The position numbers and the translations under genes are program-made. 9,199 nt of DNA from Myxococcales bacterium UBA1238. Its GTDB lineage: Bacteria > Myxococcota_A > Bradymonadia > UBA7976 > UBA1532. The stretch is from positions 2,755 to 11,953 of the forward strand of contig DBWM01000055.1 in the NCBI GenBank assembly GCA_002309015.1. The letters are read 5' to 3'. A model generated the notes under the pieces. That model did not search any database. It saw only the letters and a program-made list of their open reading frames with translations, and was not told the origin of the DNA. Below are positions 1 to 6,039 of the stretch, one piece after another; within the stretch, counting starts at the first letter, position 1, and every line of letters starts with the position of its first letter.

Positions 1-870
1 GGCGGAGCACCCTGTAATGTGCTGTCAATGCTTCAGAATTTAGGCAACAGCACAGCTTTTATCGGCAAGGTTGGAAACGACTTTTTTGGGAGAATGTTAA
101 AAGAGAGAATTGAAAAGCAGGGTATAGACTCTACCGGACTTGTCTTTGACGAGGAGGTAAATACTACCCTTGCATTTGTAAACAAGCTTCCAAATGGAGA
201 CAGAGATTTTTCTTTTTACAGAAAGCCCGGAGCAGACATGATGCTGACAGCAGAGGATGTTGAGAAGAATGCTGATCTTATCAGGAATGCAGATGTATTT
301 CATCTTGGAACACTGTCAATGACAGACGAACCTGCAAAAGAGGCAACTGTCAGAGCTGTTACAATAGCTAAAGAGAGCGGAGCAGTCATATCTTTTGATC
401 CAAATTACAGAGAACCTTTATGGAAGAACGTAGACGATGCAATAGATGCTATGAAATATGGCTTTGAAAACTGTGATATCCTGAAAATTTCAGATAATGA
501 GATTGAGCTTTTTACAGGCCTTAAGGATATAGAGGCAGGAGCAAGGAAAATAAAGAGAGACTTTGGTATTCCAATCGTGTTTGCCACACTTGGACCTGAA
601 GGAAGTATAGCTCTTTACAAAGATATGGTGATCAAAAAAGACGGGTACAGAAATCCTGCTACTATAGAGACTACAGGAGCAGGCGATACCTTCTGTGCCT
701 GTGCCATAGATTACATCCACAGAAACGGACTTGATAATCTGACAAAGGACGGATTATTTGAATGCCTGTCGTTTGCAAACGCTGCGGCATCTATTATAAC
801 CACCAGAAAAGGTGCACTTTCTGTAATGCCAACCCAAGAAGAAATAACAGCTTTTCTAACAAACAAGTAA
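1..870 (+). CDS. PfkB-family carbohydrate kinase, fructokinase-like (5' end outside window)
   Basis: ATP-dependent sugar kinase of the ribokinase/PfkB fold, most like bacterial fructokinases that phosphorylate cytoplasmic fructose; the exact sugar is inferred. The reading frame is open from base 1 and begins with the PfkB N-terminal signature (GGAPCNV, then IGKVGNDFFG around visible residues 21-30), so the true start and about 25-30 residues lie upstream. The C-terminal signature TTGAGDTFCA is at about nt 667-699, with the predicted catalytic-base Asp encoded at 685-687. The visible 289 residues plus the missing N-terminus match the usual 310-320. All 12 arginine codons are AGA or AGG, unlike the genes that follow. 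The stop is TAA at 868-870; a hairpin and a terminator follow, so this is probably the last gene of its transcript. Family is certain; fructose rather than another hexose or KDG is not. Confidence 0.93.
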   Translation, partial: GGAPCNVLSMLQNLGNSTAFIGKVGNDFFGRMLKERIEKQGIDSTGLVFDEEVNTTLAFVNKLPNGDRDFSFYRKPGADMMLTAEDVEKNADLIRNADVFHLGTLSMTDEPAKEATVRAVTIAKESGAVISFDPNYREPLWKNVDDAIDAMKYGFENCDILKISDNEIELFTGLKDIEAGARKIKRDFGIPIVFATLGPEGSIALYKDMVIKKDGYRNPATIETTGAGDTFCACAIDYIHRNGLDNLTKDGLFECLSFANAAASIITTRKGALSVMPTQEEITAFLTNK

Positions 871-934
871 TGATAAGAACAAAGGTCCTGAGCTTTCTAC
901 CGTACACAACAGGTAAACAGCAACTTGAATTGAA

Positions 935-965
935 AATGCTGAAAATACGGCACTTTCGAAGCATT
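935..965 (+). other. Imperfect hairpin in the 3' region of the sugar-kinase transcript
   Basis: AATGCT (935-940) and AGCATT (960-965) are complementary. Inside them GAAA (941-944) pairs with TTTC (954-957), leaving a two-base bulge and a nine-base loop. No T-run follows, so it is not an intrinsic terminator by itself. It could be a 3'-end stabilising structure ahead of the terminator at 1001, or chance. Nothing else is recognisable in 871-1000. Confidence 0.35.
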
Positions 966-1000
966 AATCGTTCTCAAAGAGATAACACAAGCCAAAAACC

Positions 1001-1035
1001 AACCCTCGATTGGAATACAGCGAGGGTTTTTCTTT
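1001..1035 (+). terminator. Intrinsic terminator after the sugar kinase
   Basis: Perfect 8-bp stem AACCCTCG (1001-1008) / CGAGGGTT (1021-1028) with a 12-base loop, followed by a T-rich tract interrupted by one C. It separates the sugar kinase from the P-loop gene unit. An A-run lies upstream of the stem, so it may also work weakly in the other direction. Confidence 0.85.
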
Positions 1036-1049
1036 TGACCGAATATGTG

Positions 1050-1058
1050 TGTTATAAT
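1050..1058 (+). promoter_or_regulatory. Extended -10 promoter for the P-loop NTPase gene
   Basis: TG-T-TATAAT: consensus hexamer at 1053-1058 with the extended TG at 1050-1051. There is no good -35 at 16-18 bases; TTGACC at 1035-1040 is only 12 bases away, too close to be the partner. The predicted transcript starts near 1065, about 60 bases before the ATG at 1125. The same extended -10 pattern recurs at 2996-3004 and 4957-4965. Confidence 0.6.
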
Positions 1059-1089
1059 TATGGACATAACGATATTAAATTCGGGTTTT

Positions 1090-1128
1090 ATGAACGATAA
1101 CAAATCAAAACTTATGGGGTTAAAATGA
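1090..1128 (+). other. Possible 12-codon upstream ORF overlapping the P-loop start (ATGA)
   Basis: An ATG at 1090 opens a 12-residue reading frame (MNDNKSKLMGLK) whose TGA stop at 1126-1128 overlaps the ATG at 1125-1127 of the P-loop gene. That is the geometry of translational coupling. A weak GGG lies four bases before its start, which is poor. It is within the predicted leader transcript. It may be chance in an A-rich leader. Confidence 0.2.
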
Positions 1129-2231
1129 AAAACAGATTAATAATGTTGGAGGGGCTCCCGGGAACGGGCAAATCGACAAATTCCTTTAAACTATATGAAC
1201 AGCTTATACTTGGCGGCAAGAAGGTTCGCTGGATTCATGAGGTTTCGCAGCCACATCCGGTCTTGTTTTTCACGGAAAGCTGTATGACCAAAGAAGAATA
1301 CCGGGATTTTAAAAAGAAATATCCCGAAGTCGCAGCGCTTCTTGATGAGGTGGCAGAGGTTCGTGAGACTACCGTGGGAATTGATCAAGAGACTGTGGGC
1401 AGAAGAGCGCAGGATGCAACAGAGCTGGCATGGTATCAGGAGCTCTTGAAATATGATGCTTTTCCGACTTCGCTTGACTGCTATGAATTTCAGGCACTGG
1501 AGAAGTGGAAGGCATTTGTTAGGAATGCTGCGGAAGATGAAGACACGATTTTCATTTTAGACAGCAGCTTTTTTCAGTATCAGATTTTTACGTATTTGCT
1601 TAAGGCAGCATCATACGAAAGGCTTGAGGAATTCGTAAGTAAAATCGCGGAGTGCATAGAACCGCTGAATCCTTTGCTCATTTATTTGTACCGCGAACAT
1701 ACAGAGGATTCCATTGCATTCATGAAGGAGCAACGCGGAGAGCAGGACCTGGTGTCTACATGGGAGCGTGATAAAGGACAGCCGTATTACCAAAGCAAAC
1801 AAAAGGATGTTACGGCATTCTATGATTTCTTAAAGGATTACGCCAAATCAGCCGAAAGTTTATTTGAAACGCTGAAGTTTGATAAAAGAAAGATTGAAAT
1901 ATCTGCAAACAATTGGAGAGCCTACGAAGACGAGATGTTGGGACTCCTTGAAATCCCGCGCGTTGAGGTGCCTGCATATAAGGCCAAAGAAGGAACTTTC
2001 GTAAGCGCGGAGCATGGGCTTTCTTTTGCGATTAAAGACAACGTGATGAAAGACCCTGAGGGTGTACAAAGACACCTGTCGCCCAAATCACAGGATGAAT
2101 TCTTTGTAGAGGGAATTCCTACGATTCTTAAATTCTTTGAAGAAGATTCCATAAGGCTTCTGGGACAGCAGATTATTCCGCAGTGGACGGAAACGGGAAC
2201 TGTATACACAAGAGAAAAGAATGAGGAGTAA
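1125..2231 (+). CDS. P-loop NTPase, nucleotide/metabolite-kinase-like, function unknown
   Basis: Predicted cytoplasmic P-loop phosphotransferase of 368 residues. The N-terminus has a textbook Walker A (GLPGTGKST, residues 10-18) straight after a short beta strand, and a Walker B-like strand TIFILDSS at 141-148 with Asp146. This resembles the deoxynucleoside/thymidylate-kinase or zeta-toxin side of the superfamily more than AAA+ proteins. The Arg/Glu-rich YREHTEDSIAFMKEQRGEQ stretch near 189-207 could act as a lid. The last 90 or so residues (from about 280) look like a separate small beta-rich domain. The start at 1125 puts Walker A at the usual distance; its Shine-Dalgarno is weak (GGGG at 1116-1119). 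No terminator separates it from the DUF3990 gene 185 bases downstream, so the two may share a transcript. Arginine codons are mixed CGN/AGR. I do not recognise a specific function. Confidence 0.85.
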   Translation: MKNRLIMLEGLPGTGKSTNSFKLYEQLILGGKKVRWIHEVSQPHPVLFFTESCMTKEEYRDFKKKYPEVAALLDEVAEVRETTVGIDQETVGRRAQDATELAWYQELLKYDAFPTSLDCYEFQALEKWKAFVRNAAEDEDTIFILDSSFFQYQIFTYLLKAASYERLEEFVSKIAECIEPLNPLLIYLYREHTEDSIAFMKEQRGEQDLVSTWERDKGQPYYQSKQKDVTAFYDFLKDYAKSAESLFETLKFDKRKIEISANNWRAYEDEMLGLLEIPRVEVPAYKAKEGTFVSAEHGLSFAIKDNVMKDPEGVQRHLSPKSQDEFFVEGIPTILKFFEEDSIRLLGQQIIPQWTETGTVYTREKNEE

Positions 2232-2389
2232 ATAAAGCAAAGGAACTGAACCCCGAAAACGACCGGAAGTAGCCGGCTCCGGCAGAGAAGCTTAGAGAGG
2301 TGCGCACGGAGCATTTAGCCGGGAGAAACGACCGAAAAGAGAAGGATATTCATTCTCAGAAACAGATAAGCGGTTAATACGGATTATAT

Positions 2390-2408
2390 TATAATAATTC
2401 GTAGGAGG
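2390..2408 (+). promoter_or_regulatory. AT-rich -10-like sequence and strong RBS before DUF3990
   Basis: A perfect AGGAGG (2403-2408) lies eight bases before the ATG at 2417 and fixes that start. TATAAT at 2390-2395 would start a transcript only about one base before the RBS, and no -35 is evident, so an independent promoter is doubtful. The rest of 2232-2389 is purine-rich and holds no RNA gene I recognise. Confidence 0.35.
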
Positions 2409-2416
2409 GCGCAGGC

Positions 2417-2962
2417 ATGATTCTTTATCACGCAGGATTTGAAATCATAAAAGAACCTGACATTCACCATGGGCGTAAGAATGCGGATTTCGGGCAGGGC
2501 TTCTATACCACCTCCGATGAGGAATTTGCCAAGCGCTGGGCGAGAAGCGCCAAAGACGCAGAATCTATAGTTAATAAATACGAACTGGACACCGAAGCCC
2601 TGACTATAAAGCGTTTTGAACGAGACGCCGAGTGGTTTGAATACATTTATGGTAATCGCAACCTTAAGCCGGACAAGCTTACGGCAGACGTAATCATCGG
2701 CCCCATAGCCAACGATACGATATTTAACACGCTCGGCATCACCACCGGCGGATTCTTAGAGCCTAAGGAGGCGATGCAGCTTCTTTTGGTGGGACCTAAG
2801 TATACACAAGTCACGCTTAAGACTGAAGCGGCTGTGAGTCACCTTAAGTGGCTGGGCTCGTATACGTTGTCTTCCGAAGAGCTGGATAGATACAAAGAGC
2901 AGCTTATAGACGAAGAAAAAGAATATCAGAGTGCGCTTGCACGGCAACTTACCCACTTATAA
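2417..2962 (+). CDS. DUF3990-family protein, predicted ADP-ribosyltransferase-like
   Basis: A 181-residue protein with the hallmarks of DUF3990: an N-terminal LYHAG (residues 3-7, His5), then HHGRKNADFGQGFYTT (17-32, Tyr30), WA at 41-42, and a C-terminal YTQVTLKTEAAVSHLKWLGSY segment (129-149, Gln131). The family is thought to share the ADP-ribosyltransferase fold with an H-Y-[E/Q]-type active site; assigning His5, Tyr30 and Gln131 to it is my inference. No signal peptide or membrane segment is seen, so it is probably cytoplasmic. DUF3990 genes are often paired with a small DUF3791 gene in Clostridia; none is adjacent here. The preceding gene is a P-loop NTPase, possibly co-transcribed. The terminator overlaps its last codons. 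Role unknown: an NAD-dependent modifier, toxin-like effector or signalling enzyme are all possible. Confidence 0.85.
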   Translation: MILYHAGFEIIKEPDIHHGRKNADFGQGFYTTSDEEFAKRWARSAKDAESIVNKYELDTEALTIKRFERDAEWFEYIYGNRNLKPDKLTADVIIGPIANDTIFNTLGITTGGFLEPKEAMQLLLVGPKYTQVTLKTEAAVSHLKWLGSYTLSSEELDRYKEQLIDEEKEYQSALARQLTHL

Positions 2963-2976
2963 CAAGTGGGTTTTTT
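2951..2976 (+). terminator. Intrinsic terminator overlapping the DUF3990 stop codon
   Basis: Perfect 8-bp stem ACCCACTT (2951-2958) / AAGTGGGT (2964-2971) with the five-base loop ATAAC, followed by six T residues (2971-2976). The left arm lies inside the last codons of DUF3990 and the TAA stop (2960-2962) sits in the loop. Confidence 0.9.
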
Positions 2977-3004
2977 GCACTTTAGCAGATTGATGTGATA
3001 TAAT
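2975..3004 (+). promoter_or_regulatory. Extended -10 promoter for the membrane protein/deaminase operon
   Basis: TG-A-TATAAT with the hexamer at 2999-3004 and TG at 2996-2997. A weak TTGCAC at 2975-2980 (TTG matches only) is 18 bases upstream and overlaps the T-run of the preceding terminator. The -10 lies inside a short dyad, TGTGA (2994-2998) and TCACA (3004-3008), which could be an operator or chance. The predicted transcript starts near 3011. Confidence 0.6.
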
Positions 3005-3049
3005 CACAGAAAAGTACTTATATGAGTTGGGACTTACGGGAGGTTTAAC

Positions 3050-3922
3050 ATGGGCGCAAACAGTTGTCTTAAGAGGAGGAAAAGATACTATCCGGGATAT
3101 CTGATTGCTACGGGTGAGGGATTTTTAATCGGCACTATCGTTCCTGCAATAACGGTTATCGGATATTTAATAATACGGTATACCGGTATCTGGTGGCTTC
3201 CGATACTTACCGCACTTTTGGTCGGGCTTGGCGTGCCGGTGGCACACTGGATTGAAAAGAGGGAGCGAGAGATCTACCATATGCAGGTGGGGCATGAACT
3301 GTATTTCAGCGAGAATCCCGAGTCTTTGGAAAAAGAACTGAAAAAGGCTCGCAAACAGGGAATCTCACCGGAGGTTCTGAAAACTGTAGCATACTATCGT
3401 GCGCGTCCTGCCAAGGTTAAGCAATTCACCGTTATAAGGGAGAAAAAACGTCGCGTGAAAGCAGTGCTTCTTTACATTGGAGCTGTAATTACGGCAATAG
3501 TGGGCATTTCACTGCTGTGGAGAGCATTCCCCTTTCCTGACGGCATGTTTAGGCAGAAGTTAAAAACTGCGGATTTTACATCTATATTCCTGACTATAGG
3601 TGGCATACTGGTGCTTATTTCGACAGCAGAAATGTTTTTCAGAAAAGCGTTTAAGGTATTTCGGTACGCCGCTGCCATAACGGTAATGTTAAGCGCTTGG
3701 TCGGCGCTTATAGCATTTTCGATAAAGAAACGCCCCACGTATATGGACGGCCTTATTAATGGTATTTGTCTGGTTGTGATTTTACTGACCACTTTTGTTA
3801 AACCACGGATAGCCGGTGACATACGCACGGCAGAGAAGGTAAGCCGTGATAAAAAGGAGCTCAAAATCAGCCTGTATGAACTCGGATATATTAAAGAAGA
3901 CGAGCTGTGCGAGCTGCATTAG
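3050..3922 (+). CDS. Multi-pass integral membrane protein of unknown function
   Basis: A 290-residue membrane protein matching no family I know. A basic N-terminus (KRRKR around 8-12) precedes two hydrophobic segments at about 17-43 and 48-67. A charged, probably cytoplasmic stretch of about 70 residues follows (70-136, ending in the basic REKKRRVK). Then come probable membrane segments at about 138-157, 177-193, 206-224 and 234-250. A charged C-terminal tail (251-290) ends in LYELGYIKEDELCELH. The 2+4 split around a soluble insert could be a small sensor or transporter-like scaffold, but no catalytic motif is visible. The start is supported by GGGAGG at 3038-3043, six bases before the ATG. 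The deaminase-family gene begins 39 bases downstream with no terminator between, so the two are probably co-transcribed. Coding status is solid; function is unknown. Confidence 0.85.
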   Translation: MGANSCLKRRKRYYPGYLIATGEGFLIGTIVPAITVIGYLIIRYTGIWWLPILTALLVGLGVPVAHWIEKREREIYHMQVGHELYFSENPESLEKELKKARKQGISPEVLKTVAYYRARPAKVKQFTVIREKKRRVKAVLLYIGAVITAIVGISLLWRAFPFPDGMFRQKLKTADFTSIFLTIGGILVLISTAEMFFRKAFKVFRYAAAITVMLSAWSALIAFSIKKRPTYMDGLINGICLVVILLTTFVKPRIAGDIRTAEKVSRDKKELKISLYELGYIKEDELCELH

Positions 3923-3961
3923 CGTGTTAAGGACTAAAGAACTCTAAGATTGGAAATATAT

Positions 3962-4900
3962 ATGAACTTTACAGATGCATTGGAACAGGGGAACCTTGAG
4001 GCTCTTCGTGAGTGCCCCAAGGCTGATTTGCACAATCACTTTGTGCTCGGCGGAAGCCGGAATTATTTGAAAGAACAGACGGGCAGAGATATTCGCCCGA
4101 TTACAGAGCCGCTGCATTCCATGGATGATATGCATGCGTGGAATGGGCAGAATATAGGTAATTACTTTGATTCGCCCGAAGGTCGCAGGTTGCTTATAAA
4201 GGCTACCTTTACTCAGGCCAAAGAAGACGGCGTTACTATCCTCGAAATCGGTGAAGATGTGTGGGGGCTGGGCGCTTTCTTTGGTGGAAATATTGAGGAA
4301 CTGGCAGAGGCGTTTGAATCCGCTCATAAGGAGATTGCGCCGGAGATTGAGCTCAGGCTTCAGATAGGTATGTCGCGACATTGCGATATAGCGTATTTGG
4401 AAGACTGCCTGTCGCACTTTTGGGGATGTAAGGCGTTTTATTCTATAGACCTATATGGTGACGAGCTTGCGCAACCCATAGAGAACTTCATACCCATCTA
4501 CAGACGCGATAAGGCCGAAGGACTCAGACTTAAGGCTCATGTGGGAGAATGGGGAACAGCAGAGGATGTACGCAGGGCTGTGGAGTGCCTGGAGCTCGAC
4601 GAAGTGCAGCACGGAATCGCAGTGGCGACAGAACCTTCGGTAGTCCGCTTCTTGGCAGATAATAAGATACGTCTGAATATCACGCCGACCAGCAATTATC
4701 TACTCGGACGGGTGCAGGATTTGAAGGACCATCCCATCGCCGAGCTCTACCGAAACGGTGTAGATGTGACCATAAATTCAGACGACGTACTAATCTTTGA
4801 CTCGGATGTTTCCAAGGAGTACCTTCGCCTGTATCAATCGGGCTGCCTGACGGCTTCGGAACTTGACGATATCAGAAAGAACGGCTTAAAAAAGATTTGA
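3962..4900 (+). CDS. Adenosine deaminase-family metallohydrolase
   Basis: A TIM-barrel amidohydrolase that probably deaminates adenosine or a related purine in the cytoplasm. Counting from the ATG (312 residues), the zinc-site and catalytic motifs of the family appear in order: KADLHNH (20-26; His24, His26), HVGE (193-196), QHG (216-218; His217), TPTSN (241-245) with HP at 257-258, and NSDD (272-275; Asp274, Asp275), then EY at 286-287. All expected metal and catalytic residues are present, so it should be active. I prefer ATG 3962 over the in-frame TTG at 3950 because GGA at 3952-3954 serves the ATG while the TTG lacks a nearby RBS. It is slightly short at the C-terminus compared with typical 330-350-residue members. 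The terminator overlaps its stop. It follows the unknown membrane protein in one operon. Twelve of 19 Arg codons are CGN. Adenine, aminodeoxyfutalosine or modified-adenosine substrates are alternatives. Confidence 0.88.
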   Translation: MNFTDALEQGNLEALRECPKADLHNHFVLGGSRNYLKEQTGRDIRPITEPLHSMDDMHAWNGQNIGNYFDSPEGRRLLIKATFTQAKEDGVTILEIGEDVWGLGAFFGGNIEELAEAFESAHKEIAPEIELRLQIGMSRHCDIAYLEDCLSHFWGCKAFYSIDLYGDELAQPIENFIPIYRRDKAEGLRLKAHVGEWGTAEDVRRAVECLELDEVQHGIAVATEPSVVRFLADNKIRLNITPTSNYLLGRVQDLKDHPIAELYRNGVDVTINSDDVLIFDSDVSKEYLRLYQSGCLTASELDDIRKNGLKKI

Positions 4901-4924
4901 GGTGTCGATATGACACCTCTTTTT
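4899..4924 (+). terminator. Intrinsic terminator overlapping the deaminase stop codon
   Basis: Perfect 8-bp stem GAGGTGTC (4899-4906) / GACACCTC (4912-4919), loop GATAT, then TTTTT (4920-4924). The stem begins within the TGA stop (4898-4900). It ends the membrane protein/deaminase unit. Confidence 0.92.
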
Positions 4925-4948
4925 GGTGCTCCAAAAAGACCTGCACAA

Positions 4949-4971
4949 TTACCTATTGATATAATAGGTAA
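4949..4971 (+). promoter_or_regulatory. LysR-gene promoter embedded in a perfect dyad (probable autoregulatory operator)
   Basis: TTACCTAT (4949-4956) and ATAGGTAA (4964-4971) form a perfect 8-bp inverted repeat with a seven-base centre, and contain the T-N11-A pattern of LysR-type boxes (T4954, A4966). The extended -10 TG-A-TATAAT (4957-4965, hexamer 4960-4965) sits between and over the arms. No good -35 is seen. A regulator bound here would block RNA polymerase. LysR proteins commonly repress their own gene, so this is the best candidate site for the product of the next gene. The predicted transcript starts near 4972, about 50 bases before the ATG. Confidence 0.7.
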
Positions 4972-5022
4972 AAGAATATATAATAAGAAAAATTAATCAC
5001 CGGCGAACAGAGGGCACTATCC

Positions 5023-5928
5023 ATGAATATCAATCAGCTTAAATATGTTCTCGAAGTTGCGGCATCGTCATCCATGCGTGAGGCCGCTACCAGGCTTTTT
5101 GTAACGCAGCCTGCATTATCTGCAAGCATCAGAGAACTGGAAGAGGAACTTGGTATCCACATATTTAACAGGACAAATAAAGGTATTTCGCTTACTCCCG
5201 AAGGACGCGAGTTTATTGTCTATGCCAAAAAGTCGGTGGGACAGTACGCAATACTTGAGGACAGATATTTATCGGCCAACAGAAACAGAGAGCGATTCTC
5301 GGTATCGACGCAGCATTATAATTTCGCGATACGTTCTTTTACCGAGGTGATCAGAAAGTTCAGCCCGGAGAAGTTTCTTTTTTCGATACATGAGACGAAG
5401 ACCAGAGATGTGCTGGAGCATGTGAGGGATATGAAGAGCGAGGTCGGAATAGTGTCGTATTCGAGCGCCAATGAAGCTGTGCTTAAAAAACTTTTGAAGG
5501 AGTATCAGCTCGACTTTGTGCCGCTTATGACCCGTGCTGCATACGCGTATGTGTGGAAGGACCACCCGTATGCCGGCAGAGACGTTGTTTCGCTTGAAGA
5601 ATTAAAGAAGTTTCCCTGCGTAGCCTTCGATCAGAGCGACGACAGCAATTTCTATTTAACGGAAGAGGCTATGGCGGATTATGACTTTGAGAAGCTGATT
5701 CGCTCGGACGACAGAGCCACCACCATGGAGATTCTGGCGGAGCTAAACGGCTACTCCATAGGCTCCGGTATGCTTTCGGGAGACGACGTGATACTCCAAG
5801 GTCTTACGGCCATCAAGCTTAAAGAAGAAGACCCGCTTATAATCGGCTACATTACGAGAAGCGGCGCAGAACTGTCCAAGTACGGTCAGGAATACGTAAA
5901 CGACCTGCAGAGATTTCGTGAGATATAG
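5023..5928 (+). CDS. LysR-family transcriptional regulator, probable regulator of the downstream amino-acid transporter
   Basis: A 301-residue cytoplasmic DNA-binding regulator with the usual LysR architecture and length. The N-terminal winged helix-turn-helix (about 3-62) includes MREAATRLFVTQPALSASIR (18-37), then FNRTNKGISLTPEG (48-61). A linker helix follows, then the effector-binding domain (about 90-295), a periplasmic-binding-protein-like fold. The start is fixed by AGAGGG at 5009-5014, eight bases before the ATG. Upstream lies a perfect dyad over its own -10, suggesting autoregulation. It stands alone between two terminators and directly precedes the transporter operon on the same strand. 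By analogy with Firmicute LysR proteins such as YtlI/CysB types, which control cystine uptake with a cysteine-precursor effector, and given the Cys/Met-rich leader downstream, I infer a sulfur amino-acid role. The effector cannot be read from sequence. Confidence 0.92.
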   Translation: MNINQLKYVLEVAASSSMREAATRLFVTQPALSASIRELEEELGIHIFNRTNKGISLTPEGREFIVYAKKSVGQYAILEDRYLSANRNRERFSVSTQHYNFAIRSFTEVIRKFSPEKFLFSIHETKTRDVLEHVRDMKSEVGIVSYSSANEAVLKKLLKEYQLDFVPLMTRAAYAYVWKDHPYAGRDVVSLEELKKFPCVAFDQSDDSNFYLTEEAMADYDFEKLIRSDDRATTMEILAELNGYSIGSGMLSGDDVILQGLTAIKLKEEDPLIIGYITRSGAELSKYGQEYVNDLQRFREI

Positions 5929-5953
5929 AAAGAAAACTACGTAACAAACAGAC

Positions 5954-5996
5954 ATCCTCGGTGATAACCGCAATTTATCGCCGAGGATTAATTTTA
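5954..5996 (+). terminator. Long hairpin terminator after the LysR gene
   Basis: A 14-bp stem: ATCCTCGG (5954-5961), a T-G wobble (5962/5980) and GATAA (5963-5967) pair with TTATC (5975-5979) and CCGAGGAT (5981-5988) around a seven-base loop. The following tract (TAATTTT) is only moderately T-rich, so termination may be incomplete. The inner GATAA-N7-TTATC also fits a T-N11-A LysR-box pattern and could double as an operator, a weaker reading. Confidence 0.75.
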
Positions 5997-6001
5997 CAGA
6001 A

Positions 6002-6030
6002 TTTTCAAACTCGGAGTACAAGTGTATTAT
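6002..6030 (+). promoter_or_regulatory. Candidate promoter for the leader/transporter operon
   Basis: TATTAT at 6025-6030 (five of six to consensus) with TTTTCA at 6002-6007 (four of six) 17 bases upstream; TG directly precedes the -10. Predicted start near 6037, giving a transcript that begins just before the hairpin at 6040. The odd palindrome ACTCGGAGT (6009-6017) lies between the two hexamers and is a possible regulator half-site. The weak -35 suits an activator-dependent promoter. Confidence 0.5.
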
Positions 6031-6039
6031 AAGTCCAAC

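Noticed and set aside
762..1100. 112-codon open frame with a Cys-rich start overlapping the sugar kinase end
   Set aside because: It overlaps the kinase C-terminal codons in another frame, crosses the terminator at 1001-1035 and runs into the next promoter; no RBS.
1922..2314. 130-codon minus-strand frame across the P-loop gene end, and a similar one at 3472-3864
   Set aside because: Antisense shadows of well-supported plus-strand genes without RBS, promoter or recognisable motifs.
2994..3008. CRP-like TGTGA/TCACA site
   Set aside because: The spacer is five bases rather than six and the centre is the -10 box itself; more likely incidental to the promoter.
3950..3961. TTG start for the deaminase-family gene
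   Set aside because: No Shine-Dalgarno at a suitable distance; the GGA at 3952-3954 serves the ATG at 3962.
1125..4900. RADAR-type defence system (ATPase plus adenosine deaminase)
   Set aside because: RADAR uses a large ATPase and a large deaminase in adjacent genes; here both proteins are small, separated by two genes and a terminator, and the P-loop protein is kinase-like.
5960..5972. T-box-like string (GGTGATAACCGC) in the leader region
   Set aside because: It lies inside the long palindrome that ends the LysR transcript, upstream of the likely start site, differs from the conserved T-box sequence, and no stem I or specifier loop is seen.
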